Shown here piece after piece: positions 52,074 through 62,600 of a DNA stretch of 64,000 nucleotides. Origin of the DNA: Pontiella agarivorans (lineage in GTDB: Bacteria > Verrucomicrobiota > Kiritimatiellia > Kiritimatiellales > Pontiellaceae). Under the pieces are notes generated by a model, which was not told the DNA's origin, did no database searches, and saw only the letters and a list, made by a program, of their open reading frames with translations. Position 1 is the first letter of the stretch; each line of letters begins with the position of its first letter. Where the stretch lies: NCBI RefSeq assembly GCF_034531395.1, contig NZ_JARVCO010000010.1:744001-808000 (forward strand), read 5' to 3'. A program made the translations under genes and the position numbers.

Positions 52074-54509
52074 ATGACTATGAACAGAAGAAGGTTTATT
52101 GATGCCGCAATAGCCTGTTCGGTTTTAACGACTGTGGCGAAGGGCGGACGAGTGGATTCTGATTTTTCCGGGATGCGGAAATCATTCAATACCGATTGGC
52201 GCTTTCACAAAGGCGAAGCGCCCGGTGCCGAAGCATCCGGGTTCGACGATTCATCCTGGCGTCCGCTCGATCTTCCGCATGACTGGGCGATCGAGGGCCC
52301 TTTTGATATCAAATACAACGCCCGGTGCGGTGGCCTGCCATTTCACGGAACGGGATGGTATCGAAAATCATTTGATGTATCTGCCGAGCTTAAAGGCAAG
52401 GTAATCTCGATTGTTTTTGATGGGGCCATGTATAACGCGCATGTCTGGATTAACGGCCATTTTCTGGGGAACCGTCCGTTTGGTTATATTGAATTTCAAT
52501 ACGATATCAGTTCGTATCTGAACTATGGCGGATCAAATGAGATCGCTGTACAACTGAAACCGGAAGATCTCTCTTCGCGGTGGTATCCGGGCGCCGGTCT
52601 TTATCGTAATGTCTGGTTGGATGTTCGCGATTCAACGCATGTGGCGCAGTGGGGTACTTTTGTAACCACGCCGGAGGTTTCCGATGCATGGGCAACGGTG
52701 AATGTGGAAACTGCGTTGGTCGGTAGCGGATCCTGTGAATATGAAGTCGTGGATCCGGACGGCCAGATCGTGGCCCGTGGCACGTCATCTGAACTGCGTA
52801 TTAAAAACCCGAAACGATGGGATATCGATTCTCCCAATCTTTATCTGCTTCGGACTACGGTTTATGTCCGGGGTGAAGTGGTGGATCAAACGGTGACCCG
52901 GTTTGGAATTAGGACCTTGAAGTTTAGCAAAGAAGGCTTTTGGCTGAACGGCAGGAAAGTACGTATTCAGGGTGTCTGCCTGCATCATGATAATGGTCCG
53001 TTAGGTGCAGTGGTTAACCGCCGGGCGATTGAGCGCAAGTTACAGATTATGAAGGCGATGGGCGCAAATTCGATTCGCACAAGTCATAATCCGCCTTCAA
53101 ATGAATTGCTTGATCTTTGTGATGAACTGGGTCTGTTGGTGATGGACGAGGCCTTTGATGTCTGGGAACGACAGAAGGTGAAGAACGGCTATAATAAATT
53201 TTTCAAGCAATGGGCTGAGCGGGATCTTAAGGATATGGTGCGGCGCGATCGCAACCATCCGAGTGTTTTTATGTGGAGTATCGGTAATGAAATCGGAGAG
53301 CAAAGGGATTCCGTTGAGGGTCCGGCCATTGCGCGCAGGTTAGACGGTTATGTGAAGGAACTGGATACAACCCGTCCAACCACCTGCGGCTTTAACAAGT
53401 GGCCGACTCCCTATAAAAACGGTATGGCCGCTCAGATCGATATCGCCGGGATGAACTATAAGCCGTTGGACTATGGGGAAGCGGTGAATGCGTACCTGCC
53501 TAACAATCCGGTGGTGGGTTCTGAGACTTCATCGTGTACCAGCAGTCGCGGGGTTTATCATCTTCCGATTAAAAAATATAAAACGCATTCTTCGAAGCAG
53601 GTCAGCAGTTACGATCTGATCGGTCCTCCATGGGCTTATCCGCCGGATGTTGAATTCGATGCGTTGGAACGTAATCCGGAAATTCTCGGCGAATACATCT
53701 GGACCGGTTTCGACTATCTGGGTGAGCCGACGCCCTACGGAGGAAAGGACAACAGCACGAATGGTTATTGGAACGGTGACTGGCCGGCACGCAGTTCGTA
53801 TTTCGGTGCGGTTGATCTTTGCGGTTTCCCGAAGGATCGATTCTACCTCTACCAAAGCCAGTGGACCAAAAAGCCGATGGTGCATGTACTGCCGCACTGG
53901 AACTGGGAGGGCTCGGGCCACGAAAATATTCCGGTCTACGCGTATACCAACTGTGAAGAGGTGGAGCTTTTTGTTAATGGGAAGTCATTCGGGCGCAAGA
54001 TCAAGGGCAAGGATTTGACGAAGCTTTTGGTTAAGTTTAACCGATATAAATCAAACCATTTTATGTCGAAGTACCGCTTGTCATGGGAGGTGCCGTACGC
54101 ACCGGGCAGCTTGAAAGTGGTCGGATATATCGGAGGTAAGCCGGTAGCGGAAAAGGAAATAAAGACGGCGGGCAAGCCGGCTCAAATTGCGCTGTCTCCT
54201 GACCGTTCGGACCTTTCTGCCGATGGAGTTGACCTGTCGTATGTCACCGTTCGAATCGAGGATGCCGACGGAAATCTGTGTCCATTGGCCGACAATCTGG
54301 TTCGGTTTCAGGTTGAAGGAGCAGGAAAGATAGTCGGTGTGGGTAATGGCAATGCCGCTACGACCGAACCGTTTGTTGCAGATTACCGTACCGCTTTCAA
54401 TGGCCTTTGCATGCTGATTGTGAAGGCGGGAATGTTCGGCGGGCCGATTCGCATATCGGCAGTATCGGAAGGTCTGAAATCATCGCGGTGCAGTCTGCTG
54501 GTCAGGTAA
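52074..54509 (+). CDS. GH2 beta-galactosidase-type enzyme
   Basis: An 811-residue protein with the five-part GH2 architecture: sugar-binding jelly roll (to about 170), immunoglobulin-like domain, TIM barrel (about 285-580) and two C-terminal beta domains. The acid/base is E406 in WSIGNEIGEQ and the nucleophile is E484 in VVGSETSS. The Arg-Tyr type motifs NHPSVFMW and TGFDYLGEPTPYGG support it. A twin-arginine signal (NRRRFIDAAIACSVL) suggests Tat export. ATG 52074 or 52080, after GAGAGG. Specificity is beta-galactosidase-like or related (inference). A dead copy of its last 41 codons is at 63766. Confidence 0.93.
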   Translation: MTMNRRRFIDAAIACSVLTTVAKGGRVDSDFSGMRKSFNTDWRFHKGEAPGAEASGFDDSSWRPLDLPHDWAIEGPFDIKYNARCGGLPFHGTGWYRKSFDVSAELKGKVISIVFDGAMYNAHVWINGHFLGNRPFGYIEFQYDISSYLNYGGSNEIAVQLKPEDLSSRWYPGAGLYRNVWLDVRDSTHVAQWGTFVTTPEVSDAWATVNVETALVGSGSCEYEVVDPDGQIVARGTSSELRIKNPKRWDIDSPNLYLLRTTVYVRGEVVDQTVTRFGIRTLKFSKEGFWLNGRKVRIQGVCLHHDNGPLGAVVNRRAIERKLQIMKAMGANSIRTSHNPPSNELLDLCDELGLLVMDEAFDVWERQKVKNGYNKFFKQWAERDLKDMVRRDRNHPSVFMWSIGNEIGEQRDSVEGPAIARRLDGYVKELDTTRPTTCGFNKWPTPYKNGMAAQIDIAGMNYKPLDYGEAVNAYLPNNPVVGSETSSCTSSRGVYHLPIKKYKTHSSKQVSSYDLIGPPWAYPPDVEFDALERNPEILGEYIWTGFDYLGEPTPYGGKDNSTNGYWNGDWPARSSYFGAVDLCGFPKDRFYLYQSQWTKKPMVHVLPHWNWEGSGHENIPVYAYTNCEEVELFVNGKSFGRKIKGKDLTKLLVKFNRYKSNHFMSKYRLSWEVPYAPGSLKVVGYIGGKPVAEKEIKTAGKPAQIALSPDRSDLSADGVDLSYVTVRIEDADGNLCPLADNLVRFQVEGAGKIVGVGNGNAATTEPFVADYRTAFNGLCMLIVKAGMFGGPIRISAVSEGLKSSRCSLLVR

Positions 54510-54617
54510 ACGACACACGGCGGAAGAGATGATTTGAAAAAAAACTCAGATTCGGTGTGTCAACATGGAGGTATCTGACCATTTAGGGTATAGATTGCAG
54601 TAACCTGGATTGGACGT

Positions 54618-55169
54618 ATGGAAGACGCTGAGCTTATTGTGAGGTCACAAAATGATGATCTCGATGCATTTTCGGAGCTGGTAATTCGTTACCAATCCAA
54701 TGTGCGTGCGTGTTTGAGTGTGCGGCTTTCCTCCGCCCACGAAGCAGATGACTTGGCTCAGGATGCCTTTATTATTGCTTTCCGAAAGCTGGATCAATTC
54801 AATCCGGAAAAGCCGTTTGGACCTTGGATTCGTACGATTGCGCTCAATCTGTTGAAAAATTATTTTCGTAAGCATCGGGCCCATCCTGTCGGTGGTGCTG
54901 TTGAGCTTGAAGAGCTGATCAATCTGCAAGTTAAGCATCAATGTTCCGCCAAGACCGAATCTGAGATGATGACCGCCCTTAAACGGTGCATGACTAAACT
55001 CGATGGTCCAATGGCCGGCCTTCTCCAATTACGCTATTACGAAGGACTTTCTATTAAAGAAATTACCGAAACGATGAACGTTCGGCACTCCACGATGACC
55101 ATGCGGCTACATCGTTTGCGGGATCAGCTCCGCCGCTGTATTGAACAAAAAAGCGAAGGGGTGTCATGA
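54618..55169 (+). CDS. ECF-type RNA polymerase sigma factor
   Basis: A 183-residue sigma factor. Region 2: AFSELVIRYQSNVRACLSVR, HEADDLAQDAFIIAFRKLDQ and RTIALNLLKNYFRKHR. Region 4: LLQLRYYEGLSIKEITETMN and MTMRLHRLRDQLRR. It overlaps the next gene, a FecR-type protein, by four bases (ATGA), so both are translated together. This is the sigma/anti-sigma layout common in Verrucomicrobiota carbohydrate loci. It probably responds to a cell-surface signal relayed by the FecR-LamG protein. Its target promoters are unknown. Confidence 0.94.
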   Translation: MEDAELIVRSQNDDLDAFSELVIRYQSNVRACLSVRLSSAHEADDLAQDAFIIAFRKLDQFNPEKPFGPWIRTIALNLLKNYFRKHRAHPVGGAVELEELINLQVKHQCSAKTESEMMTALKRCMTKLDGPMAGLLQLRYYEGLSIKEITETMNVRHSTMTMRLHRLRDQLRRCIEQKSEGVS

Positions 55170-56713
55170 ACAAACAAAATGAACAGCTCATTGCTGCTTA
55201 TATGGCCGGAGAACCGGTTGCAGAAGACCTTTTAGAAGCCTGTCGGAAGGACCCTCAATTACTGAGCCGGGTGACTGACCTTACCATCATTGACCGCTTA
55301 CTGGCTCATTGCAGTGAAGATGATTGCTCGCTGTTTAGTGCTGAAGTTATTCAGCGCCTTAAAATAAAAGACGGGGAACTGTTTGCGGAAAAAGTACGTC
55401 ATCAAATTGCTTTCAGGAAAGTGAACTATATAAAACCACTTGCCTGGTTTGCGGCGGCAGCCTGCCTGGCAATAAGTCTTCTGTTCATTTTTAAACCGAA
55501 TCCGCAAGCTTTCGGACATATCACAATGACGACTGATGCTGTATGGGGGACGGATCAATTGAGTCCGGGCGAAAAACTTCCAGGCGATTTGCTTGAACTC
55601 ACGCATGGCTATTCAGAGGTGACCATGGATAACGGTGTGAAGCTAATTCTGGAAGCGCCGATAGAGTTTGAGGTTCGTTCTTCCGATCTTGTCGTTGTGC
55701 ATCAGGGGCGTTTGGTGGCGCGAGTTCCTGAACAGGCCATTGGTTTTACTGTCCTGACTCCGAATGCTGAAGTTATCGATCTCGGAACCGAATTCGGTAT
55801 CTCCGTTACGCCATCAGGAGGTTCTGAAGTTCATGTGCTGGAAGGGGAGGTGAAAGCCCGTTCTTTACAGCGGGGGCCTTTTGCTAATCTGGTAAAAAAT
55901 GAAGCTATGGTTTTTAATGCGCATGAGCAGGCTAAACTGATTACCAGTAATCCGCAGCTTTTTCGCAGGGCTTTGCCGGGGCGTTCCGCGAACCATCCGG
56001 AATATTTGCACTGGTCTTTCAACAACACCACTCACATTGCGCATTGCGGTGGAACCGGTATTGCCGGTCAGCACTATCCTGGCACGCTCAAATCAATGAC
56101 TGATAACGGATCCGGTCCCTCGGTCGTTGAGGGTGTCTTTGATCGTGCGTTGTATTTCAACGGAAAAGATAGTTATGTCACCACCGATTTTCCGGGAATT
56201 GGCGATAATCATCCCCGTACGGTGGCTTTTTGGTCAAAAATCCCGGCAGATTTTTCCATCAATGAGGGGTATGGCATGCTGGGCTGGGGGCTCATGGAAC
56301 CGGGGTCGGCTTGGCAGATTTCACCCAACCCGGATGAGAAAGAAGGTCCTCTGGGCTGCCTCCGTATTGGGACCATGAGTGCCCCGGTTATAGGAACTAC
56401 GGATCTTCGTGATAATCAGTGGCATCACATTGCTATCGTCATGTATGGCGGAGATCAGGCTGATGTTTCCACCCACATTCTTCTTTATGTAGATGGTCAG
56501 CTCGAAATGACCGCCCGCAAATCGGTGGCGCCGATATCCACCCGTCTGGATGCTCCGAAATCGCATGCTCTAACGTTTGGGCGCAATATCGGATATAAAA
56601 AATCTCCTAATCGGAAATTGTTCAGAGGCGCCCTTGATGAAATCTATCTCTTTGATACCGCGCTGGATCAGGAAAAAATCCAGTGCCTCATGAAAACGAA
56701 TCGTCTCAATTAA
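55166..56713 (+). CDS. FecR-type membrane sensor with C-terminal LamG domain
   Basis: A 515-residue protein. Residues 1-85 are cytoplasmic and resemble an anti-sigma domain. A transmembrane helix spans about 90-108 (PLAWFAAAACLAISLLFIF). The FecR domain follows, with FTVLTPNAEVIDLGTEFGIS and SEVHVLEGEVKAR at about 195-230. The C-terminal half is a LamG/concanavalin-like fold (RALYFNGKDSYVTTDFPG, HHIAIVMYGG, LYVDGQLEMTARKS, LFRGALDEIYLFDTALDQEK). In this phylum such proteins bind an extracellular glycan and control the cognate sigma factor. It is overlapped by the ECF gene and followed by the propeller gene. Confidence 0.92.
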   Translation: MNKQNEQLIAAYMAGEPVAEDLLEACRKDPQLLSRVTDLTIIDRLLAHCSEDDCSLFSAEVIQRLKIKDGELFAEKVRHQIAFRKVNYIKPLAWFAAAACLAISLLFIFKPNPQAFGHITMTTDAVWGTDQLSPGEKLPGDLLELTHGYSEVTMDNGVKLILEAPIEFEVRSSDLVVVHQGRLVARVPEQAIGFTVLTPNAEVIDLGTEFGISVTPSGGSEVHVLEGEVKARSLQRGPFANLVKNEAMVFNAHEQAKLITSNPQLFRRALPGRSANHPEYLHWSFNNTTHIAHCGGTGIAGQHYPGTLKSMTDNGSGPSVVEGVFDRALYFNGKDSYVTTDFPGIGDNHPRTVAFWSKIPADFSINEGYGMLGWGLMEPGSAWQISPNPDEKEGPLGCLRIGTMSAPVIGTTDLRDNQWHHIAIVMYGGDQADVSTHILLYVDGQLEMTARKSVAPISTRLDAPKSHALTFGRNIGYKKSPNRKLFRGALDEIYLFDTALDQEKIQCLMKTNRLN

Positions 56714-56778
56714 TCCGTTTTGAAAAATAATTGTATTTTTTTGTGTCCGATTCAAATTTCGAAACCATATCAGGTATC

Positions 56779-59169
56779 ATGAAAAAATTAACCACAAGAG
56801 TTCTCGTCGGTGCCTCCACTATACTGTTGGCAGTTCAAATAACTAAAGCAGCAGAACCTATTAATATTTCAGGCGTCTATCCGCACCTCGCCATGTGGAA
56901 TGATGAAGGTGAATGCGGCACAGGTGCCGTCGTTCCATGGCTGGGCAATCTTTATGCCATCACCTATGCTCCGCACCTTCCAGGCGGTTCTTCTGACAAG
57001 CTCTATATTATTTCCCCCGATTTAAAGCAGACGATTTTTGAGGGAAGTGTGGGGGGAACTCCGGCCAATCGCATGATTCATAAAGAATCAAAGCAACTGC
57101 TGATCGGCCCGTATCTGGTGGATACGCAAGCGAACGTTCGGGTGATTCCGCCCTCGAAAATGTATGGCCGACTCACTGGAACCGCTCGCCACCTTAAAGA
57201 TCCGATAAACCACGTCTACTACGCCACAATGGAGGAAGGGCTTTACTCCGTAAATATTCATACACTTGAGGTGGAAACACTTATTCGGGACGGAAATGGA
57301 AAAGCTCCTAAAGCCGGAATCCGGAGCAAGCTTCCCGGGTATCACGGAAAAGGACTCTATACCGGCCAAGGCCGCCTGATCTATTCAAACAATGGTCAGC
57401 ACAGTCCGGAAGCCCGGAAGGATCCAACTACAGAATCTGGAGCATTGGCCCAATGGTTTGGGGAAGGCGACTGGGAATTGGTCCGTCGCAACCAGTTTAC
57501 TGAAATTACAGGCGCCGGAGGTCTTGAGGGGAATGCTTTTTCCCAGGATCCCGTTTGGTCAATGGGGTGGGATGCACGCTCTGTTCTGCTCGCTCTGCTT
57601 GAAGATGAAGAATGGACATTTTACCGTTTGCCTAAGGGAAGCCATAGCTATGATGGCGCTCATGGCTGGAATACCGAGTGGCCGCGTATTCGTGATATTG
57701 GGGAGTCAGATTATCTGGCCACTATGCACGGAACCTTTTGGTCTTTTCCTCCTACGTTTACAAAAGCCAATTCTGCCGGGATTGCCCCTCGTTCCAACTA
57801 CCTGAAAGTAATCGGTGACTTTTGTCTGTGGAATAACCGGCTGGTGCTGGGATGCGATGACTCTGCGCGATCTGAATTCCTCAACAAGCGTTCGTTCAAG
57901 CCTCGCGAAAGTGCCGCACAGGAATCCAACTCCAACCTATGGTTTATTAATCCAAAACAGCTGGACCACTTTGGAGTCGCAATCGGCCGTGGTTCGGTTT
58001 GGTTGAATGATTCCATTGAAAAAGGGGCCGTCAGTGATCCCTATCTCTTCTCCGGTTACGACTATCGCCTGCTTCAGCTTAAGCATGATGCCGCGACACC
58101 GATTACTTTTGTGCTGGAAGTTGACCGTGAAGGCACCAATGAATGGACGCCGCTTCGTTCTATAACGGTGCCCGCAAAAGGTGCGGTATCGCATCTCTTT
58201 TCCGCTGATGAAGCAGGCAGTTGGATTCGTTTGAAATCGGAAGGGGCGGCAAGCGGGGTTACGGCTCATTTCCATTATCGTAACCGGGATACGCGTTCGG
58301 CTTTAAACAGTCCGCTGTTTGCTGGAATAGTCACACAGTATCAGGAGGCCTCTCTAAAGGGCGTCATGCGCAGTATGGACCATAAAACGCTGGGGCTGGC
58401 TCTTTCTGAAAATGAGTACTATGAGCTCAATTCCAGAATGGAATGGGTTAAGATTAACGATGCTAAAAAAGCGACGGAACTGATGCGCTCAGTGAAACAG
58501 CCCAAGCATTCGTATCGAGTCGATGATGCATCGGTGATTGTGGAAGAAGATGGACAGCGGTGGCGTTTCCCTAAAAACGACGCTTACTCTAATGACGGCT
58601 CGCGCGTCTGTCGTGAGGTCGCAACCGAACGGGACCTTTTAAATCTGCATGGCACGTTCTATGAGCTCCCGGCACGAAATGCGCAGGGCATGGCTAAGGT
58701 TCGTCCGATCGCGACGCATAACCTGGTTATTCACGACTTTTGCTCACATGCCGGATTACTTTTGTTTACGGGGCTGGATATCGCTACGGAAAGTGACCAT
58801 ATCTTTCGCAGTTCCGATGGTAAAGCGGCCGTTTGGGCAGGCGTTGTAGATGATCTCTGGAAACTCGGAAAAGTACGCGGTCATGGCGGGCCATGGAAAA
58901 ACAGCCGCGTAAAAGAGGGCATCCCTTCCGATCCGTATATCATGACCGCCTATGACAAAAAGAGCGTGACGCTTGAGAGTGCAACTCCGACTGAGATTTC
59001 GCTTGAAGTGGATGTGGATGGCACCGGAATTTGGGTTCCTTATCGCTCATTTAAAACGGAAGCCGGCAAAGCGGTAACGCATACCTTCCCGGAAGGCTTC
59101 AGTGCATACTGGGTTCGAGCGGTCTGTCATTCAGATACCACTGCAACGGTTCAGTTTGTTTATGAGTAA
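56779..59169 (+). CDS. Secreted protein with internal duplication, probable beta-propeller
   Basis: A 796-residue exported protein (signal peptide KKLTTRVLVGASTILLAVQI). The first third has propeller-like strands (VVPWLGNLYAITYAPHLPGG, HVYYATMEEGLYSVN). Then a unit appears twice: SDYLATMHGTFWSFPP with DFCLWNNRLVLGCDDSA and VSDPYLFSGYDY, and later RDLLNLHGTFYELPA with DFCSHAGLLLFTGLDIA and PSDPYIMTAYDK. Each unit ends in an EVDxxGTxxWxPxRS beta-sandwich. The frame is open to 56731; ATG 56779 begins the signal peptide. I recognise no known enzyme, so glycan binding or hydrolysis is a guess. Remnants of a second copy lie at 42122 and 45821. Confidence 0.7.
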   Translation: MKKLTTRVLVGASTILLAVQITKAAEPINISGVYPHLAMWNDEGECGTGAVVPWLGNLYAITYAPHLPGGSSDKLYIISPDLKQTIFEGSVGGTPANRMIHKESKQLLIGPYLVDTQANVRVIPPSKMYGRLTGTARHLKDPINHVYYATMEEGLYSVNIHTLEVETLIRDGNGKAPKAGIRSKLPGYHGKGLYTGQGRLIYSNNGQHSPEARKDPTTESGALAQWFGEGDWELVRRNQFTEITGAGGLEGNAFSQDPVWSMGWDARSVLLALLEDEEWTFYRLPKGSHSYDGAHGWNTEWPRIRDIGESDYLATMHGTFWSFPPTFTKANSAGIAPRSNYLKVIGDFCLWNNRLVLGCDDSARSEFLNKRSFKPRESAAQESNSNLWFINPKQLDHFGVAIGRGSVWLNDSIEKGAVSDPYLFSGYDYRLLQLKHDAATPITFVLEVDREGTNEWTPLRSITVPAKGAVSHLFSADEAGSWIRLKSEGAASGVTAHFHYRNRDTRSALNSPLFAGIVTQYQEASLKGVMRSMDHKTLGLALSENEYYELNSRMEWVKINDAKKATELMRSVKQPKHSYRVDDASVIVEEDGQRWRFPKNDAYSNDGSRVCREVATERDLLNLHGTFYELPARNAQGMAKVRPIATHNLVIHDFCSHAGLLLFTGLDIATESDHIFRSSDGKAAVWAGVVDDLWKLGKVRGHGGPWKNSRVKEGIPSDPYIMTAYDKKSVTLESATPTEISLEVDVDGTGIWVPYRSFKTEAGKAVTHTFPEGFSAYWVRAVCHSDTTATVQFVYE

Positions 59170-59560
59170 AAAAACAGTATTGAAGGCTCCGTGAAATGCG
59201 CGAGGTGCAGCGGGTAAGTTTCAGGTTCTGCTGAATGGGATGCCGCTTAAGCAGATCGTCGTAATAGAGGGTGCTGACCGGCGGTCTGGTTGAGGGGGCA
59301 GAAAGTCTCTCAATTATGCCCATGACTTCGCCGGATTGAAGGCCGCTGTACCTCTTGTGGTTTTTATTAGGCGTATTTGCCTAAGCTGATGAAGAACCGA
59401 AAGAGGGGGGGCCGATGTGTCGGAAACTCAGCTGATTAATGACAGAGCGCATCGGTGCCCGGTAAAAAAAATGAAGGCCTGGACGGGTTCGGAAGAACTC
59501 GTACATCGTTTGATAAAACGGTTTGGGTTCCAATTCCTTTAGCAATAGACAGGTCTGTCG
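59170..59560. other. Long non-coding gap, no gene supported
   Basis: About 390 bases between the propeller gene and the box at 59561. Small frames exist on both strands (such as 59099-59323 minus), but they lack start sites and recognisable motifs. No repeat or terminator is evident. Confidence 0.5.
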
Positions 59561-59609
59561 CAATGCATACTTTTGTATGCATTGTCGGAAATGAAAATCG
59601 TGGTAAACC
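59561..59609 (+). promoter_or_regulatory. CATAC-N4-GTAT box, site 5, within a 24-base palindrome
   Basis: CAATGCATAC, TTTT and GTATGCATTG (59561-59584) form a perfect inverted repeat containing CATAC-N4-GTAT (59566-59578). The -35 slot is TTGTCG (59582-59587), and 16 bases later comes TAAACC (59604-59609). The spacing is the same as at sites 2 and 3. It serves the gene starting at 59683. Confidence 0.5.
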
Positions 59610-59682
59610 TCATATAACAGTTGAGTTAAAAGAGTTCCACATGGGCCTGTGGGAGTCGCGAGACTGAAATAGGGAGATGAGC

Positions 59683-62600
59683 ATGAAAAAAAAGAGACTA
59701 ATGCTGTCCATATGTGCAGGTATAGCATCCTGTGCAATAGCGCAAACTACACTCTTAGACGTGCAGTTTAGCACCGGCGAAGGATATGCCGATGGAGAAT
59801 TGGCAGGTCAGAACAACTGGGTAGAGCTTAATGTTTCTTCAAATGCGATAGGTGATACCGCGTTTGATGTGGATGCGACAGCAGCCGTTTTGAGCTCAAC
59901 AGATGCGACTTATACCAACGCAAGTTATGTTTATTTGGATACGGAATCCGCAGGAAACGAGGCCGGAGACGAGTGGACTGGGGTGATGGACTTCAAGTTG
60001 AATATGACGGATGCCGGGCAAGGCTATGGCGAAGATTATTCAGTAAATACGACCATTTTCTTGGCCGGATTGACCGCGAGTGATACGAATCTTCCTTCTC
60101 GCTCTGGAAGTGATTGCGTGATGGTGAACTTGCGAGTTCGAGCTGCTACAGGTCGCTTGGAAGCTTATCTGGCATCTGAAGATGACGGGGAGCTATGCTT
60201 CATGCAGGTTGCTCATGGAACCAACCTGGGCTGGAATGTAGAGAGTGCGGATATTCAGGATTTCGAAACCGATGATTTGCGGTTTTATTGGACCGTGCGA
60301 AAGTCGCTCGGGTCGGATACCTATGTTGCTTGGGGTGGTCTAACCAATTTGAACAGTGGATATACCGTTACAGGAAGAACGCTGGGGGCGTTGGCTGATC
60401 CAGATGCAAAAGCGGTGTCCACGGATCGTACGAAAATTTATGCGGCGACTGATCCGATATTTTCCATGGGATATATGGGACAGCACAGCATCAATTCAGA
60501 AGGTGATGAAATCCATGTTGATATTGAGATCGATTCACTTTCAGTGGTGAAAAACAGTGGTGTCGCACCGGTTATTATTGCTCCTGAAGGAGTGATGGCC
60601 AGTTCATATGACCAAGAAGTTACGGTTACATGGAATCCTGTTGTTGAGGCTTCTGACTATTCGGTGAAGCGATCTGAAACGATGGGGGGGCCGTATACAA
60701 CGGTTGCGACGACCAATGGAACCTCTTTTTTAGATCTTAACCTGATGAATGACACAACCTATTATTATGTCGTTGCTGCTAATTATGAGGGGTATGGGTC
60801 TAGTAATTCTTTGGAAGTGGCTGCCACTCCCAAAGAAATCCATGTGGGAACAATTGTTGATACAGAATTTACGGCTGCTGATGGCTATGTGGACGGTAAC
60901 CTTGCCGGACAGCAACGGTGGGTGTGGATTGAGTCGACTTCGAATCAGGCTTTTAATGTGATTGATACGGCCGGAAACGGGGCGGCGGATACCGTTTCCA
61001 CGAGAGATTCGTTTGATACGCAGGTCGGAAATAGTGTCTATCTCGATAAACTGATGGATAATGTTGAGGACAATGAGTGGAGTGGCTCTCTTGATTTTAA
61101 ATTAACAGCGGACCCGGTTGAAGGGGGAACGGTTGCTACCTTTGGCAATCAAACGGTATTTTTGTTGGGACTAACCTCAGATCCCTCGAAAGGGCTGGAC
61201 GCTAATGATGGCAGTATGGGCTTAATTAACATATACACTCGCGCAACAGGGAATCTGGAGATTCTCTTTGCTTCATCGGGAAACAGCCTTCGGATGTTGT
61301 CGACGGTAGGGCAGACCAGCTTAGGTTGGGATCCAAAAACCGGTGAAGATATGGTGACGGATGAGTTGAACTTGGAGTGGTCGATTCGTAAGACGCGGGA
61401 TCAGGATGTCTATATTGCATCGGCAACCGTATCCAATAAGGTGACAGGATTAACCTATAGCGAGTCCAGTCCGGTGGTTTACTCACGTTCAGAATTATAT
61501 AATTCGTCAACGGCATACTTTGGAATGGCGCATCATGAAGATGCGGATGATATTCACGATGCACCTACCCCGCGAACCAATTCATTGGTCCATGTGACGA
61601 TTGATGCGTTGCGCGTTGAAAAAATAGAGAGTGTTTTGCCGGTTGCAGCGGCTGTTACGGACCTTGAGGCGGTTGGCAGCGATCGAACGGTTACCTTGTC
61701 CTGGACGGAGCCGTTGGAATCGATCGGCTTTAATATCTATTTTTCTGAGCAATCCGGGGGGCCTTACTCCTTGCTGGCAAATCAGGTAGATGCCACATAT
61801 ACCGATTTGCCTCGGTATAATGGGCAGACAAATTATTACTATGTGGAGTCTGTTTTTGATGCGGATGTGGGAGCGGCTGATTCTGCTGAAGTCTTCGGAG
61901 TGCCTGCCGCGATCTCAACAGTATTTCATTGGGATTATTTCCCAGGCTTTACGTACTACTTCGACCTGTCAAATAAATCAACGGTTGATGGCATTACCAC
62001 CGTAGTGGCCCATGATACACCGTTCGCATTTAATTATGGCGGCGGTGAAGGAGAGGGGGTTTATGGCGTTCTTCAGGGTTCGACAGAAAACCTGCGCGGA
62101 GGAACCGGAAGTAACGGCTATGCACCGCGATTGAACAGCGGAGGCAATGGTGCCGCCGGACAGGAAGTCATTGATTGGGACATCCGCAATGGAGCCACCG
62201 GCGTGGGCATGATCTACTTCAAAGAAGAGGATTGGGCTACACCAGGAGCTGTTGATGCAACTGAGTTTCAGGTTGGCTACGAATTAAATGCATTTGTTTT
62301 TGCGGGGAGTGGCGGCAGAAAACTGCGTGCGATGATTCGGAACGGGGATACATGGTATGCGAGTGAGACTGCCGCAACTGCAAATGGACAGATGATCACG
62401 ATTCCGGATGTGATGGCTGAATCTTGGGCGGTTATTCCAGATGTAGCGGAACTGGGAGCGACGGCGTATATGAATGAGGTTTCAGGTTTCAGTACGGCAA
62501 ACAATTCGACCTTTACCAATATTAATGCGGTCGGTTTCTTTAAAGGGAACGTTGAGGATGGTGGTTTCCGTTGGCGTATTCTGGGACTCAAGCTTACTGT

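Noticed and set aside
59381-59737. 118-codon minus-strand frame in the gap before 59683
   Set aside because: It overlaps the start of a well-supported plus gene, has no start signal and no motif I recognise.
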